Of a stretch of DNA of 64,000 nucleotides, positions 10,330 to 18,392 are shown piece by piece. Within the stretch, counting starts at the first letter, position 1. Every line of letters begins with the position of its first letter. Made by a program: the position numbers and the translations under genes. A model generated the notes under the pieces. That model was not told the DNA's origin. It searched no databases and saw nothing but the letters and a program-made list of their open reading frames with translations. Origin of the DNA: Nocardia spumae (GTDB lineage: Bacteria; Actinomycetota; Actinomycetes; Mycobacteriales; Mycobacteriaceae); the NCBI RefSeq assembly GCF_020733635.1, contig NZ_JAJFZL010000001.1, forward strand, positions 1,984,001 through 2,048,000, read 5' to 3'.

Positions 10330-11970
10330 GTGACAGCGTCATCGGCCGGGGGACAGGCTGAGCCCGACGCGGCGGGGGCCGCAGGACTCGACCGCGCAGC
10401 GACGCCGCCATGGTGGCGATCGGCGGTGTTCTACCAGATCTACCCGAGGTCGTTCGCCGACTCCTCGGGCGACGGTATCGGTGATCTCGGCGGAGTCCGG
10501 GACCGGCTCGGCTATCTGGAACTGCTGGGTATCGATGCCCTGTGGATCTGCCCGGTGATGCGGTCACCGATGGCCGACGGCGGCTACGACGTCAGCGATC
10601 CCCGCGATATCGACCCCCTGTTCGGCGATCTGGACACGCTGGATCAGGTGATCGCGGAGGCGCACGATCGCGGTATCCGGGTGACGATGGATCTGGTCCC
10701 CAACCACACCAGCGATCGCCATCCCTGGTTCGCCGCCGCACTGGCCGGGGCGCCGGGTGGTTCCGCGCGGGCTCGCTACATATTCCGTGACGGCCGGGGC
10801 CCGGACGGCGAACTGCCGCCCAACAATTGGCCCAGTATCTTCGGCGGTCCGGCCTGGACCCGGATCGTCGAACCCGACGGCTCGCCCGGTCAGTGGTATC
10901 TGCATCTGTTCGCTCCCGAACAGCCGGATCTCAACTGGGACAATCCCGAGGTCGTCGCCGATTTCGAGCAGACCATGCGTTTCTGGCTCGATCGTGGGAT
11001 CGACGGTTTTCGCATCGACGTGGCCCACGGAATGGCCAAGCCGCCGGGGTTGCCCGATATGGATGCCGCGACGGCGGCGACGAAACTGCTCGTCCACGAC
11101 GACACCGATCCGCGGTTCAACAATCCGGGTGTGCACGACATCCATCGCCGCCTGCGCAAGGTGCTCGACGAATATCCCGACGCGGTCTCCATCGGCGAGG
11201 TCTGGATCGACGACAATGCCCGCTTCGGTGAATACGTGCGGCCGGACGAACTCCATCTGGCCTTCAACTTCCGGCTCGCCGAGACACCGTTCGATGCGGT
11301 GAAAATTCGCGCGGCGGTGGAGAATTCGCTGGAGTCGGTGGTCCGCGTCGGTGCCGTGCCGACCTGGACGCTGTCCAATCACGACATCGAACGAGAGGTG
11401 ACCCGCTACGGCGGCGGTGAGCGTGGTGTCGCGCGGGCGCGGGCGATGATGCTGGTGGAGCTCGCGCTGCCGGGCGCGATCTTCGTCTACAACGGCGCCG
11501 AGCTGGGACTGCCGAATGTCGACGATCTGCCCGAGGACGCGCTGCAGGATCCGGTCTGGGAGCGATCCGGCCACACCGAGCGGGGGCGTGACGGCTGTCG
11601 GGTCCCGATGCCGTGGGAAGGTCACCGTCCGCCCTTCGGATTCACCGCCGGGGCCGGTTCGTGGCTGCCCATTCCGGCGGCCTGGGCCGACCGGACCGTG
11701 GAGGCGCAGCTCGAACGCCTCGACTCGACACTGTCGTTGTATCGAACCGCACTCGAATTGCGCAGCACGCGAGGCGAATTCGACGGTGACACGATCGACT
11801 GGTACGGCGGTCCCGAGAAGTGTCTGGCGTTCCGCCGACCCGGCGGGCTGATCTGTGTGCTCAACACCTCGCCGACGCCGATCGCACTGCCGCCGGGCAC
11901 CCTGCTGCTGGCGAGCGCGCCGCTGGACGGCTCGCTGCTCGTACCCGGTGCCGCGGCCTGGTTGGTGTGA
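10330..11970 (+). CDS. aglA: Alpha-glucosidase, GH13 family
   Basis: This is a cytosolic glycoside hydrolase family 13 enzyme that cleaves alpha-1,4 or alpha-1,6 glucosides, or trehalose-related sugars. Conserved regions appear in order: WICPVMRSPMADGGYDV, DLVPNHTS, GFRIDVAHG with the nucleophile Asp, the acid/base Glu in SIGEVW, and TLSNHD with the third carboxylate. The GTG at 10330 gives 546 residues, the length of the mycobacterial AglA. A GTG 25 codons upstream is also in frame but adds a tail with no family match. A TATGGG sequence ends five bases before the chosen start, so translation may be leaderless. Gene order with glbO is conserved in mycobacteria. Confidence 0.92.
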   Translation: MTASSAGGQAEPDAAGAAGLDRAATPPWWRSAVFYQIYPRSFADSSGDGIGDLGGVRDRLGYLELLGIDALWICPVMRSPMADGGYDVSDPRDIDPLFGDLDTLDQVIAEAHDRGIRVTMDLVPNHTSDRHPWFAAALAGAPGGSARARYIFRDGRGPDGELPPNNWPSIFGGPAWTRIVEPDGSPGQWYLHLFAPEQPDLNWDNPEVVADFEQTMRFWLDRGIDGFRIDVAHGMAKPPGLPDMDAATAATKLLVHDDTDPRFNNPGVHDIHRRLRKVLDEYPDAVSIGEVWIDDNARFGEYVRPDELHLAFNFRLAETPFDAVKIRAAVENSLESVVRVGAVPTWTLSNHDIEREVTRYGGGERGVARARAMMLVELALPGAIFVYNGAELGLPNVDDLPEDALQDPVWERSGHTERGRDGCRVPMPWEGHRPPFGFTAGAGSWLPIPAAWADRTVEAQLERLDSTLSLYRTALELRSTRGEFDGDTIDWYGGPEKCLAFRRPGGLICVLNTSPTPIALPPGTLLLASAPLDGSLLVPGAAAWLV

Positions 11971-12009
11971 CACGAGTGGCTCGGCGCCGACCCGCGAACG
12001 GCGATCGTC

Positions 12010-12015
12010 TACCGT
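12010..12015 (+). promoter_or_regulatory. -10 box, probable leaderless start
   Basis: TACCGT lies six bases before the GTG at 12022, so transcription would start at or next to the start codon. There is no ribosome-binding site before that gene. This supports a leaderless message. Confidence 0.4.
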
Positions 12016-12021
12016 TGATCC

Positions 12022-12300
12022 GTGAGCATTCTCGAAACAGTGCTGATCTTTCTCGGCATCCCGCTGGTGATCTACGCGGTGATCGCCGGATTGTCGTTCC
12101 TCGGCAAACCGCTGCCCGGTGAGAAGCCGGTCCACTACGACCTCGGGAACAAGTGGACCGCGGCGCCGGTGCTGTGGAGTGCGACCGATGAGGTGACCGT
12201 CTACGGCCATCACATCGGTGACGAGTCGCATGGACACCATGCGGCCATCGAATCCACCGGGGCAGATCTGATCGGAGGCCGGGCAAGTGGCAAGTTCTAG
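12022..12300 (+). CDS. Small membrane protein of unknown function
   Basis: This 92-residue protein has one hydrophobic segment at about residues 5-28 (VLIFLGIPLVIYAVIAG) followed by a polar, His-rich tail with GHHIGDESHGHH. The tail could bind a metal, but that is inference. The gene overlaps the start of the next gene by 14 bases, so the two are surely cotranscribed and probably act together. The family is found across mycolic-acid actinobacteria and I know no assigned function. Confidence 0.75.
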   Translation: MSILETVLIFLGIPLVIYAVIAGLSFLGKPLPGEKPVHYDLGNKWTAAPVLWSATDEVTVYGHHIGDESHGHHAAIESTGADLIGGRASGKF

Positions 12301-12757
12301 TTGGCCCGCGGTGGACCCGTCCACCCTGCCGCACGGCTACGCCGTGACACCCAGCGGCCGCGTATCCGGCGTGCACGAGGCCGGTGACGTGTTCAAGGAG
12401 GCGCCGTTCAACGACCGTGAACGGTTGCTGATGGACAACACGCTGACCGAGGCGACTCGCAGCACCAAGGTCCGGTTCAACGTCTATATCGGCGATCTGG
12501 GCGCGGATGCCGCGGTCGGCGCCGATGCGGTGTTCCCGACCACCCCCGAGGCCGCGCGTTCGGTGCTCATCGCCGTTTCGCCCAACGACCATGCGGTCGA
12601 GGTTCGCTCCGGTCGCGATGTCGCCGACCGCGTCAACGATCGGATCTGCCAGCTCGGCGTCACCGCCGCGCTGTCCTCGCTGCGCCAGGGACAGCTCATC
12701 GACGGCCTCGTATCGGCGGTCCGCGTGATGGCGTCCGCGATCGGCCGTCCGAGCTGA
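12287..12757 (+). CDS. DUF5130-type conserved protein
   Basis: This 156-residue soluble protein resembles the actinobacterial DUF5130 family, related to the TPM-type domain. The core runs from VSGVHEAGDVF to the C-terminal helix. No catalytic residues can be assigned. A GGAGG box at 12274-12278 lies nine bases before the GTG start, inside the upstream gene, which indicates translational coupling to the small membrane protein. It may form the cytoplasmic partner of that protein. A long perfect palindrome follows the stop. Confidence 0.75.
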   Translation: MASSSWPAVDPSTLPHGYAVTPSGRVSGVHEAGDVFKEAPFNDRERLLMDNTLTEATRSTKVRFNVYIGDLGADAAVGADAVFPTTPEAARSVLIAVSPNDHAVEVRSGRDVADRVNDRICQLGVTAALSSLRQGQLIDGLVSAVRVMASAIGRPS

Positions 12758-12804
12758 CACTCACGCACTGATCGGCACGCTCGCGCCGGTTCACATCAGG
12801 GCCG

Positions 12805-12840
12805 CGCACCCCTTTCCGGAGATCTCCGGAAAGGGGTGCG
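12805..12840 (+). terminator. 36-base perfect palindrome, terminator
   Basis: The two 16-base arms pair perfectly, and the four central bases GATC are themselves symmetric. It stands 48 bases after the DUF5130-type gene and about 90 bases before the ClgR/PopR-like gene on the same strand. It is best read as an intrinsic terminator without a T run, insulating the regulator from upstream transcription. Confidence 0.7.
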
Positions 12841-12873
12841 GCTGTCTGCGGGACCGGATTCCACCGGGCGAAA

Positions 12874-12888
12874 TACGCTGTGAGCGTA
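12874..12888 (+). promoter_or_regulatory. ClgR-type box upstream of the XRE regulator
   Basis: TACGCT-GTG-AGCGTA is a perfect 6-3-6 dyad. Its core, read on the other strand, is CGC-TCACA-GCG. This fits the CGC-YNANR-GCG core of ClgR sites known from corynebacteria and streptomycetes. Its centre lies about 48 bases before the ATG at 12929, a typical activator position if transcription starts at that ATG. Which ClgR-type protein binds here, this gene's own product or a paralogue, is not shown by the sequence. Confidence 0.55.
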
Positions 12889-12916
12889 AGCGGATCACCG
12901 GTCGGTCCACCGACCG

Positions 12917-12922
12917 TAGGCT
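12917..12922 (+). promoter_or_regulatory. -10 box of the XRE regulator, leaderless start
   Basis: TAGGCT ends six bases before the ATG at 12929. With the usual spacing, transcription would begin at that ATG. No ribosome-binding site is present, consistent with a leaderless message. Confidence 0.5.
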
Positions 12923-12928
12923 CACCTC

Positions 12929-13378
12929 ATGGCCGAGTATCCGAGACTGCATTCGCTGCCGGGCGGACGGGACGGTGCCTCGGCGTCCCACGACAGCGCC
13001 GAGGCGCGGCCGCGGGCGGACTTCGTGCGCAGCGTTCCGGCGCCCCCGCGACGCTCCGCCCGGACATCCGCGGAACCGCTGTGGCGCGAGGTACTCGGTG
13101 AGCGGCTGCGCGAACTGCGCCGAGACCAGGGCGAGACGCTGTCGGAGACGGCGGGTCGGGCCGGAATCTCTCCGCAGTACCTGTCCGAGATCGAACGCGG
13201 GCGCAAGGAACCCTCCAGCGAGATGATCGCCGCACTGGCCGGTGCGCTCGGCACCACGCTCGGCGAATTGACCACCGAGATCGCCGGAACCCTGCGGCGG
13301 GTGTCCCGGCCGGTGCCCGTCGGTCCGCTGGTCGGCCGGCCGCCGGTGAATCCGACGATGCTGGCTCGCGCCGCCTGA
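12929..13378 (+). CDS. XRE-family activator of the ClgR/PopR type
   Basis: This 149-residue DNA-binding protein has a helix-turn-helix at about residues 57-110 (LRELRRDQGETLSETAGRAGISPQYLSEIERG), the hallmark of the ClgR/PopR family. It is flanked by a 50-residue basic N-terminal extension and a Pro-rich C-terminal tail. The protein ends in LARAA. In Streptomyces, ClgR and PopR end in Ala-Ala and are degraded by ClpP1P2, and PopR activates a second clpP operon. The gene is convergent with just such an operon, 28 bases away. A ClgR-type box and a leaderless -10 box precede it. That it activates the adjacent clpP pair is inference from this context. Confidence 0.82.
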   Translation: MAEYPRLHSLPGGRDGASASHDSAEARPRADFVRSVPAPPRRSARTSAEPLWREVLGERLRELRRDQGETLSETAGRAGISPQYLSEIERGRKEPSSEMIAALAGALGTTLGELTTEIAGTLRRVSRPVPVGPLVGRPPVNPTMLARAA

Positions 13379-13406
13379 GCGGACTCCCGAACTCGCCGGA
13401 TCGGCC

Positions 13407-13997
13407 TCAGTCCCGGGCGCCCAGAACTCGGTCGGCCAGTCCGTAATCGACCGCCGTCCGCGCGGTGAAGACCCGGTCCCGATCGGTGTCGTGGCGCAGT
13501 GTCGCCACTTCTTGGCCCGTGTGCCGGGACAGGATCGTCTCGATCTCGGCCCGCATGCGCACGAGTTCGTCGGCCTGCAGGATCAGATCGGGGATCGCGC
13601 CTTGGCCGCGGGTCGCCGGTTGATGCAGGACCGCGCGGGCGTGCGGCAGCATCGAGCGCCGATCGGTCGCGCCACCGGCCAGCAGCACCGCACCGACCGC
13701 GATGGCCTGGCCGACACATGTGGTCGCCACAGGCGAGGAAATGTGCTGCATGGTGTCGTAGATCGCCAGCATCGCCGACAGATCGCCGCCCTCGCAGTTG
13801 ATGTACAGATTGATCTCCTGCCCCGGACTGTCGGCGTCCAGGTGCAGCAGCTGCGCGATGAGGGCATTCGCCACACCGGAATCGATCGGTGTGCCCAGGT
13901 AGACGATCCGCTCGGTCAGCAGGTGGGAGTAGACGTCCATGATCCGCTCGCCGCGTGGATGCTGAGCGATGACATTGGGGATGGTGTAGCTGGTCAT
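13407..13997 (-). CDS. ClpP paralogue lacking the catalytic serine (ClpR-like)
   Basis: This 196-residue protein has the full ClpP fold and length but a defective active site. In ClpP the catalytic Ser sits in a GQAAS-type motif. Here the same position reads GQAIA, with Ala100 replacing Ser, while flanking residues align without gaps. His125 (LHQP) and Asp174 (DRDR) of the triad remain. It should assemble into ClpP rings without cleaving peptides, like ClpR of cyanobacteria and plastids. A GGAAGGA box precedes the ATG. It lies 16 bases after the active paralogue in the same operon. Its active partner is presumably that protein, though mixing with ClpP1P2 is possible. The substitution was read directly from the codons (GGC CAG GCC ATC GCG). 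Confidence 0.9.
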   Translation of the reverse strand: MTSYTIPNVIAQHPRGERIMDVYSHLLTERIVYLGTPIDSGVANALIAQLLHLDADSPGQEINLYINCEGGDLSAMLAIYDTMQHISSPVATTCVGQAIAVGAVLLAGGATDRRSMLPHARAVLHQPATRGQGAIPDLILQADELVRMRAEIETILSRHTGQEVATLRHDTDRDRVFTARTAVDYGLADRVLGARD

Positions 13998-14013
13998 GAC
14001 TGTCCTTCCCGCC

Positions 14014-14619
14014 TCAGCCCGAGATCCCGACGCGATGACGCTGCGGAATCACTTGATCGAAGGAATCGACGATGTGGTCGATGAAGCCGTACTCCCGGGC
14101 CTCGGTCGCGGTGAACCAGCGGTCGTGCAGCGAGTCCTCGTAGATTCGGTCGAACGGCTGGCCGGTGTCCTCGGCGATCAGGCCGAGCACCGTATTGACG
14201 GTGTGGCGCAGATCGTCGGCCTGCACCTCCACCTCGCCCGCGCTGCCGCCGATTCCCGCCGACCCCTGATGCATGAGGATGCGGGCATGAGGCAGCGCGT
14301 ACCGGCGCCCCTTCGTCCCGGCCGACAGGAGGAACTGACCCGCACTGCACGCCAATCCGAGTGCCAGAGTGGACACCCGGCACGGCACCAACCTCATCAC
14401 ATCGCGGATCGCGAGCATCGACGGCACCGACCCGCCGGGAGAGTGGATCCACAGCGAGATATCGCCGTCAGGATCCTCCGCGGCCAGGGTCAGCACCTGG
14501 GTCATGAGCAGGGTGCCGTTGTCGTCGTCGAGCCCTCCGTCGAGCACGAGAACCCTTCGCGCGAGCAACTGTTCGCGGGTGCGCCAACTGAACAGGGGAG
14601 TCTTTTCGTCGTGAGCCAT
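14014..14619 (-). CDS. clpP: Second ClpP peptidase, catalytically complete
   Basis: This 201-residue serine peptidase is a paralogue of the housekeeping ClpP1P2. The triad is intact: Ser92 in GLACSAGQ, His117 in LMHQ and Asp166 in LHDRWF. The substrate-binding strand SPGGS is also present. It has little of the N-terminal propeptide seen in ClpP2. The ATG at 14619 follows a G-rich stretch. Another in-frame ATG lies six codons upstream. It is the first gene of a two-gene operon with the serine-less paralogue. In Streptomyces a comparable clpP3-clpP4 operon is silent until ClpP1P2 fails. Two tandem dyads lie just upstream and are the likely operator. Confidence 0.92.
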   Translation of the reverse strand: MAHDEKTPLFSWRTREQLLARRVLVLDGGLDDDNGTLLMTQVLTLAAEDPDGDISLWIHSPGGSVPSMLAIRDVMRLVPCRVSTLALGLACSAGQFLLSAGTKGRRYALPHARILMHQGSAGIGGSAGEVEVQADDLRHTVNTVLGLIAEDTGQPFDRIYEDSLHDRWFTATEAREYGFIDHIVDSFDQVIPQRHRVGISG

Positions 14620-14658
14620 GCCCCCAACGTGCCCCATCCGGAGCTGCCGCGGCGCTGA

Positions 14659-14690
14659 CGCTGCTGTGAGCAGATCTGCTGACAGCAGCG
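14659..14690 (-). promoter_or_regulatory. Double dyad operator of the second clpP operon
   Basis: Two copies of CTGCT-N3-AGCAG occur at 14661-14673 and 14676-14688, with centres 15 bases apart. Together they build a 32-base palindrome with one mismatch. The site lies about 40 bases upstream of the first clpP start codon. The arrangement fits two dimers of a ClgR/PopR-type regulator bound side by side. It could instead act as a second pepN terminator, but the internal repeat is not needed for that. Confidence 0.55.
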
Positions 14691-14697
14691 GCGTACC

Positions 14698-14727
14698 GGC
14701 CGGTGGTGGTCCTGGCCACCACCGGCC
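14698..14727 (-). terminator. Intrinsic terminator of pepN
   Basis: A perfect 12-base stem (GGCCGGTGGTGG with its complement) encloses a six-base loop and begins nine bases after the pepN stop codon. It would end pepN transcription before the clpP operon on the same strand. Confidence 0.7.
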
Positions 14728-14735
14728 CGCCGAAC

Positions 14736-17330
14736 TCAGGCGATGTCGGCGGCGCGTGCCCGCAGCGACCGTTCGATACCGGCCTTGCCTTCGATCACCA
14801 AGCGGCGCAATGCCGGCGGGTGCTCGCCGGTGAGGAATTTGTCGGCCACCGCCACCGCTTCCGTGCTGATCGCCCAGTGCGGGTAGAGGCCGATCACGAC
14901 GGTCTGGGCGACCTCGCTGGAGCGTCGTTCCCAGACCGAGGCGATCTCGTCGAAATAGCGCTGGACATACGGCGACAGCAGTTCGCCCTGACCGACCGGC
15001 GCGAACCCGCCGACGATCGCGCGGGCGGTGATATTCGGTACCGAATCGTCCTCCATCACTGTCCGCCAGGCTTTTTCCTTGACCTCGGCCTGCGGGCGCG
15101 CGGTGGCGGCAGCGGCAGCCTGTCGCCGACCGGCGGCAGTGGGGTCGCGATCGAGTTCCGCATCGACCACCGGGGTCTCGGCGCTTTCGGCGTCGAGCTG
15201 TCCCGCCGCCGCGAGCGCTTGGACGATCCGCCAGCGCAGGTCGGTGTCGACCGCGAGCCCGGGCAGCTGGGCCGCGGCCGGATCGGAATCCAGCAGCAGC
15301 GTGCCGAGAACCTCGCTGTGCCAGGAGGACAGCCGTGCGGCGGTCAGCGCGTTCACGAACGCCAGCTGGTGATCCGAACCCGGTTCGGCGGCCCGGGCGA
15401 GTTCCAGCAAACGGTCCGCGAAGGCCGGCCAGCCGGTCTGATCGGCCCACTCGGGATCGGCGTAGCTCGCCAGCGCGGTGTGCGCCTGCATCAGGAGGCG
15501 TTGCACCACACCGATTTCGGTCTCGGCGCCGATGCCGCTCTGCACCAGCGCCACGAAATCCCGGGCCCGCATCTCGGCCTGTCGCGTCATTTCCCAGGCG
15601 GCCGACCAGCACAGCGTCCGGGGCAGGGATTCGGCGATGTCGGCGATGCGAGCCACCACCGTGTCGAGCGACCGCGGATCCAGCCGCAGCGAGCAGTAGG
15701 TGAGGTCGTCGTCGTTGACCAGTACCAGTTGCCCGCGCTCCACACCGACCAGTTCGGCGACCTCGGTGCGTTCGGCCGCGTCGAGATCGAGCTCGACGCG
15801 CTTGGTACGCACCAGCTTTCCGTCACGGTCGTCGTAGACGCCGATCGCCAGGCGGTGCACGCGGTGCTCACCGGCGCCGGGTTCGGCGCCGCCCTGCACT
15901 ACCGCGAACCGGGTGAACGTGCCGTCGGCACCGACCTCGAAGTCGGGGCGCAGCGTATTCAGGCCGGTGGTCTTGAGCCATTGCGCACCCCAGCTGGAAA
16001 GGTCACGCCCGGAGGACTTCTCGAGCGCGCCGACCAGATCGTCGAAGGTCGCATTGCCGAAGGCGTGGGCGGCGAAATAGTCGCGCAGTCCGGCCAGGAA
16101 CGGCTCCAGCCCGACATAGGCCACCAGCTGCTTCAATACCGAGGCGCCCTTGGCGTAGGTGATGCCGTCGAAATTCACCTCGACCGCTGCCAGATCCGGA
16201 ATGTCGGCGGCGATGGGGTGCGTCGAGGGCAGTTGATCCTGCCGGTAGGCCCAGGATTTCTCCACATTCGCGAAAGTCGTCCAGGCAGCGGTGTATTCGG
16301 TGGCCTCCGCCTGGCACAGCACCGAGGCGAAGGTGGCGAACGACTCGTTCAGCCACAGGTCGTCCCACCACTTCATGGTCACCAGATCGCCGAACCACAT
16401 GTGCGCCATCTCGTGCAGCACGGTTTCCGCGCGTCGCTCGTAGGATGCGCGAGTGACCTTGGAGCGGAAGACGTAATCCTCGAGGAAGGTCACCGCGCCG
16501 GCGTTCTCCATGGCGCCGGCGTTGAATTCGGGAACGAAGAGCTGATCGTATTTGCCGAATACGTAGGGAATGCCGAAATTCCGGTGATAGAACGCGAAGC
16601 CCTGCTTGGTCTCGGTGAAAAGCCTTTCGGCGTCCATGAATTCGGCCAGCGAGGCCCGGCAGTAGATGCCGAGCGGAATGGTCGACTGGTCGTCGGTGTA
16701 GACGTCGATCCATTTCGCGTACGGGCCGGCTATGAGCGCGACCAGATAGGTGCTCATGCGCGGTGTGGTGGCGAAGGTGTGCTCGACGCTCTCGCCGATG
16801 GTGCGGGTGGCGGTGGCGGCGCCGTTGGAGATGACCTCCCAGTCGGCCGGGGCGGTGACGGTGATGTCGTAGGTCGCCTTGAGATCCGGCTGATCGAAAC
16901 ACGCGAACATCCGCTTGGCGTCGGCGGTTTCGAACTGCGAGTACAGATACACCTTGTCGTCGGTCGGATCGACGAAACGGTGCAGGCCCTCACCGGTGTG
17001 GGAATACACGCAGTCCGCTTCGACCACCAGGACGTTGTTCTCGGCGAGATCGGTCAGGGTGAGGCCCCGCGACTCGTCGTAGCCCGAGACGTCGAGTTCG
17101 GTGCCGTTGAGAACGGCCGAACGCACACCTGCCGCGACGATATCGACGAAGGTCTCCGCACCCGGCGTGGCCGTGAAGCCGACGGTGGAGCGGGAGAAGA
17201 ACGTTTCGCCCGCGGCGGCCGCGGGGTCGGTCGGCTGCCCGGTGAGATCGAGTTCGACGCGATAGTTCTCCACGCTGATCGTCGCGGCCCGCGCGATGGC
17301 CTGCTCGCGGGTGAGGTTCGGTGCAGACAA
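14736..17330 (-). CDS. pepN: Aminopeptidase N, M1 family
   Basis: This 864-residue zinc aminopeptidase removes N-terminal residues from peptides in the cytosol, downstream of Clp and proteasome degradation. The exopeptidase motif GAMEN (residues 272-276) and the zinc site HEMAH (306-310), with the third ligand Glu329 in WLNES, are intact. The C-terminal ERAP1-like helical domain is complete. The TTG at 17330 is the best start. A GGAG lies ten bases upstream, the N-terminus matches the family, and the length equals the mycobacterial protein. The frame stays open further upstream without family similarity. It is divergent from purC. Confidence 0.95.
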   Translation of the reverse strand: MSAPNLTREQAIARAATISVENYRVELDLTGQPTDPAAAAGETFFSRSTVGFTATPGAETFVDIVAAGVRSAVLNGTELDVSGYDESRGLTLTDLAENNVLVVEADCVYSHTGEGLHRFVDPTDDKVYLYSQFETADAKRMFACFDQPDLKATYDITVTAPADWEVISNGAATATRTIGESVEHTFATTPRMSTYLVALIAGPYAKWIDVYTDDQSTIPLGIYCRASLAEFMDAERLFTETKQGFAFYHRNFGIPYVFGKYDQLFVPEFNAGAMENAGAVTFLEDYVFRSKVTRASYERRAETVLHEMAHMWFGDLVTMKWWDDLWLNESFATFASVLCQAEATEYTAAWTTFANVEKSWAYRQDQLPSTHPIAADIPDLAAVEVNFDGITYAKGASVLKQLVAYVGLEPFLAGLRDYFAAHAFGNATFDDLVGALEKSSGRDLSSWGAQWLKTTGLNTLRPDFEVGADGTFTRFAVVQGGAEPGAGEHRVHRLAIGVYDDRDGKLVRTKRVELDLDAAERTEVAELVGVERGQLVLVNDDDLTYCSLRLDPRSLDTVVARIADIAESLPRTLCWSAAWEMTRQAEMRARDFVALVQSGIGAETEIGVVQRLLMQAHTALASYADPEWADQTGWPAFADRLLELARAAEPGSDHQLAFVNALTAARLSSWHSEVLGTLLLDSDPAAAQLPGLAVDTDLRWRIVQALAAAGQLDAESAETPVVDAELDRDPTAAGRRQAAAAATARPQAEVKEKAWRTVMEDDSVPNITARAIVGGFAPVGQGELLSPYVQRYFDEIASVWERRSSEVAQTVVIGLYPHWAISTEAVAVADKFLTGEHPPALRRLVIEGKAGIERSLRARAADIA

Positions 17331-17550
17331 GGAGACTCCTTCGCTCGAGCCGGTCGGTGGAGCACGCTGCGGACGCAACGCTGGCGGTGCCCAGAATGCC
17401 ACGTTCGCGGCCCGCCGTCCGGGGCGACCGTTCATCCGCACCCCGTCCAGGATGAAACGCCGCACGCCACGCCACCGACCGTCGGGCGGCTGCGGGGCCC
17501 TCGGTAGGCTGATCGTTCGTGTGCGGCGGACAGCGGAACGAGGAGGACGG

Positions 17551-18375
17551 TTGAAGCACATCCACGCCGGAAAGGTGCGCGATCTCTATGCCGACGGCGA
17601 GTCGCTGATCCTGGTCGCCTCCGATCGCGTCTCGGTCTACGACGTGGTGCTGCCGACGCCGATCCCGGACAAGGGCGCGCTGCTGACCCAGCTGTCGAAC
17701 TGGTGGTTCGGGTACTTCTCGGATGTGCCCAACCACGTGCTCTCCACCACCGACGTCCCGGCCGAATTCGCCGGTCGCGCGGTACGGGTGCGCCCGCTGA
17801 AGATGGTGCAGGTGGAGTGCATCGCCCGTGGTTATCTGGTGGGTTCGGGCCTGCAGGAGTACCGGCGTACCGGGGCGCTATCCGGGGTGGTGCTGCCCGA
17901 GGGCCTGCGTGAGGGGGACAAGCTCCCCGAGCCGATCTTCACGCCCACCACGAAAGCCGCCGCCGGCCACGACGAGCCCATCACGTTCGATGACGTCGTG
18001 AATCAGGAAGGCCGCGAGGTCGCGGAGCGGCTGCGGGCGCTGACCCTCGAGATCTACACCCGGGGCGCCGAACACGCCGCGGCCCGCGGTGTGATCATCG
18101 CCGATACCAAGGTCGAATTCGGTTGGGACGGTGACGTCCTCACCCTCGGAGACGAAGTGCTGACCTCGGACTCCTCGCGGTTCTGGCCCGCCGACGAATG
18201 GGAGCCGGGGCGCACGCAGCGCTCGTTCGACAAACAGTTCGTGCGCGACTGGGCGACCTCGACCGGCTGGGACAAGGAACCGCCCGGCCCCGAGATCCCG
18301 GCCGACGTCGTAGCCGTCACGCGGGAAAAGTACATGGACGCATACCAGCGCATCACCGGCAACACCTGGTCCTGA
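17551..18375 (+). CDS. purC: SAICAR synthetase (phosphoribosylaminoimidazole-succinocarboxamide synthase)
   Basis: This enzyme joins CAIR and aspartate with ATP in step eight of purine synthesis. The 274-residue protein has the ATP-binding GKVRDLY motif near the N-terminus, the signature VECIARGYLVGSG, and IIADTKVEFG near residue 190. A TTG start at 17551 is chosen because a GAGGAGG box lies four to ten bases upstream. A GTG ten codons earlier is an alternative. It is divergent from pepN. In M. tuberculosis purC lies elsewhere, so this placement is specific to this lineage. Confidence 0.95.
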   Translation: MKHIHAGKVRDLYADGESLILVASDRVSVYDVVLPTPIPDKGALLTQLSNWWFGYFSDVPNHVLSTTDVPAEFAGRAVRVRPLKMVQVECIARGYLVGSGLQEYRRTGALSGVVLPEGLREGDKLPEPIFTPTTKAAAGHDEPITFDDVVNQEGREVAERLRALTLEIYTRGAEHAAARGVIIADTKVEFGWDGDVLTLGDEVLTSDSSRFWPADEWEPGRTQRSFDKQFVRDWATSTGWDKEPPGPEIPADVVAVTREKYMDAYQRITGNTWS

Positions 18376-18392
18376 TCGGCGGCCGCGACAGT

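Noticed and set aside
14703..17507. Plus-strand 934-codon frame opposite pepN
   Set aside because: It has no recognisable motif, while the minus strand encodes a complete M1 aminopeptidase with GAMEN and HEMAH.
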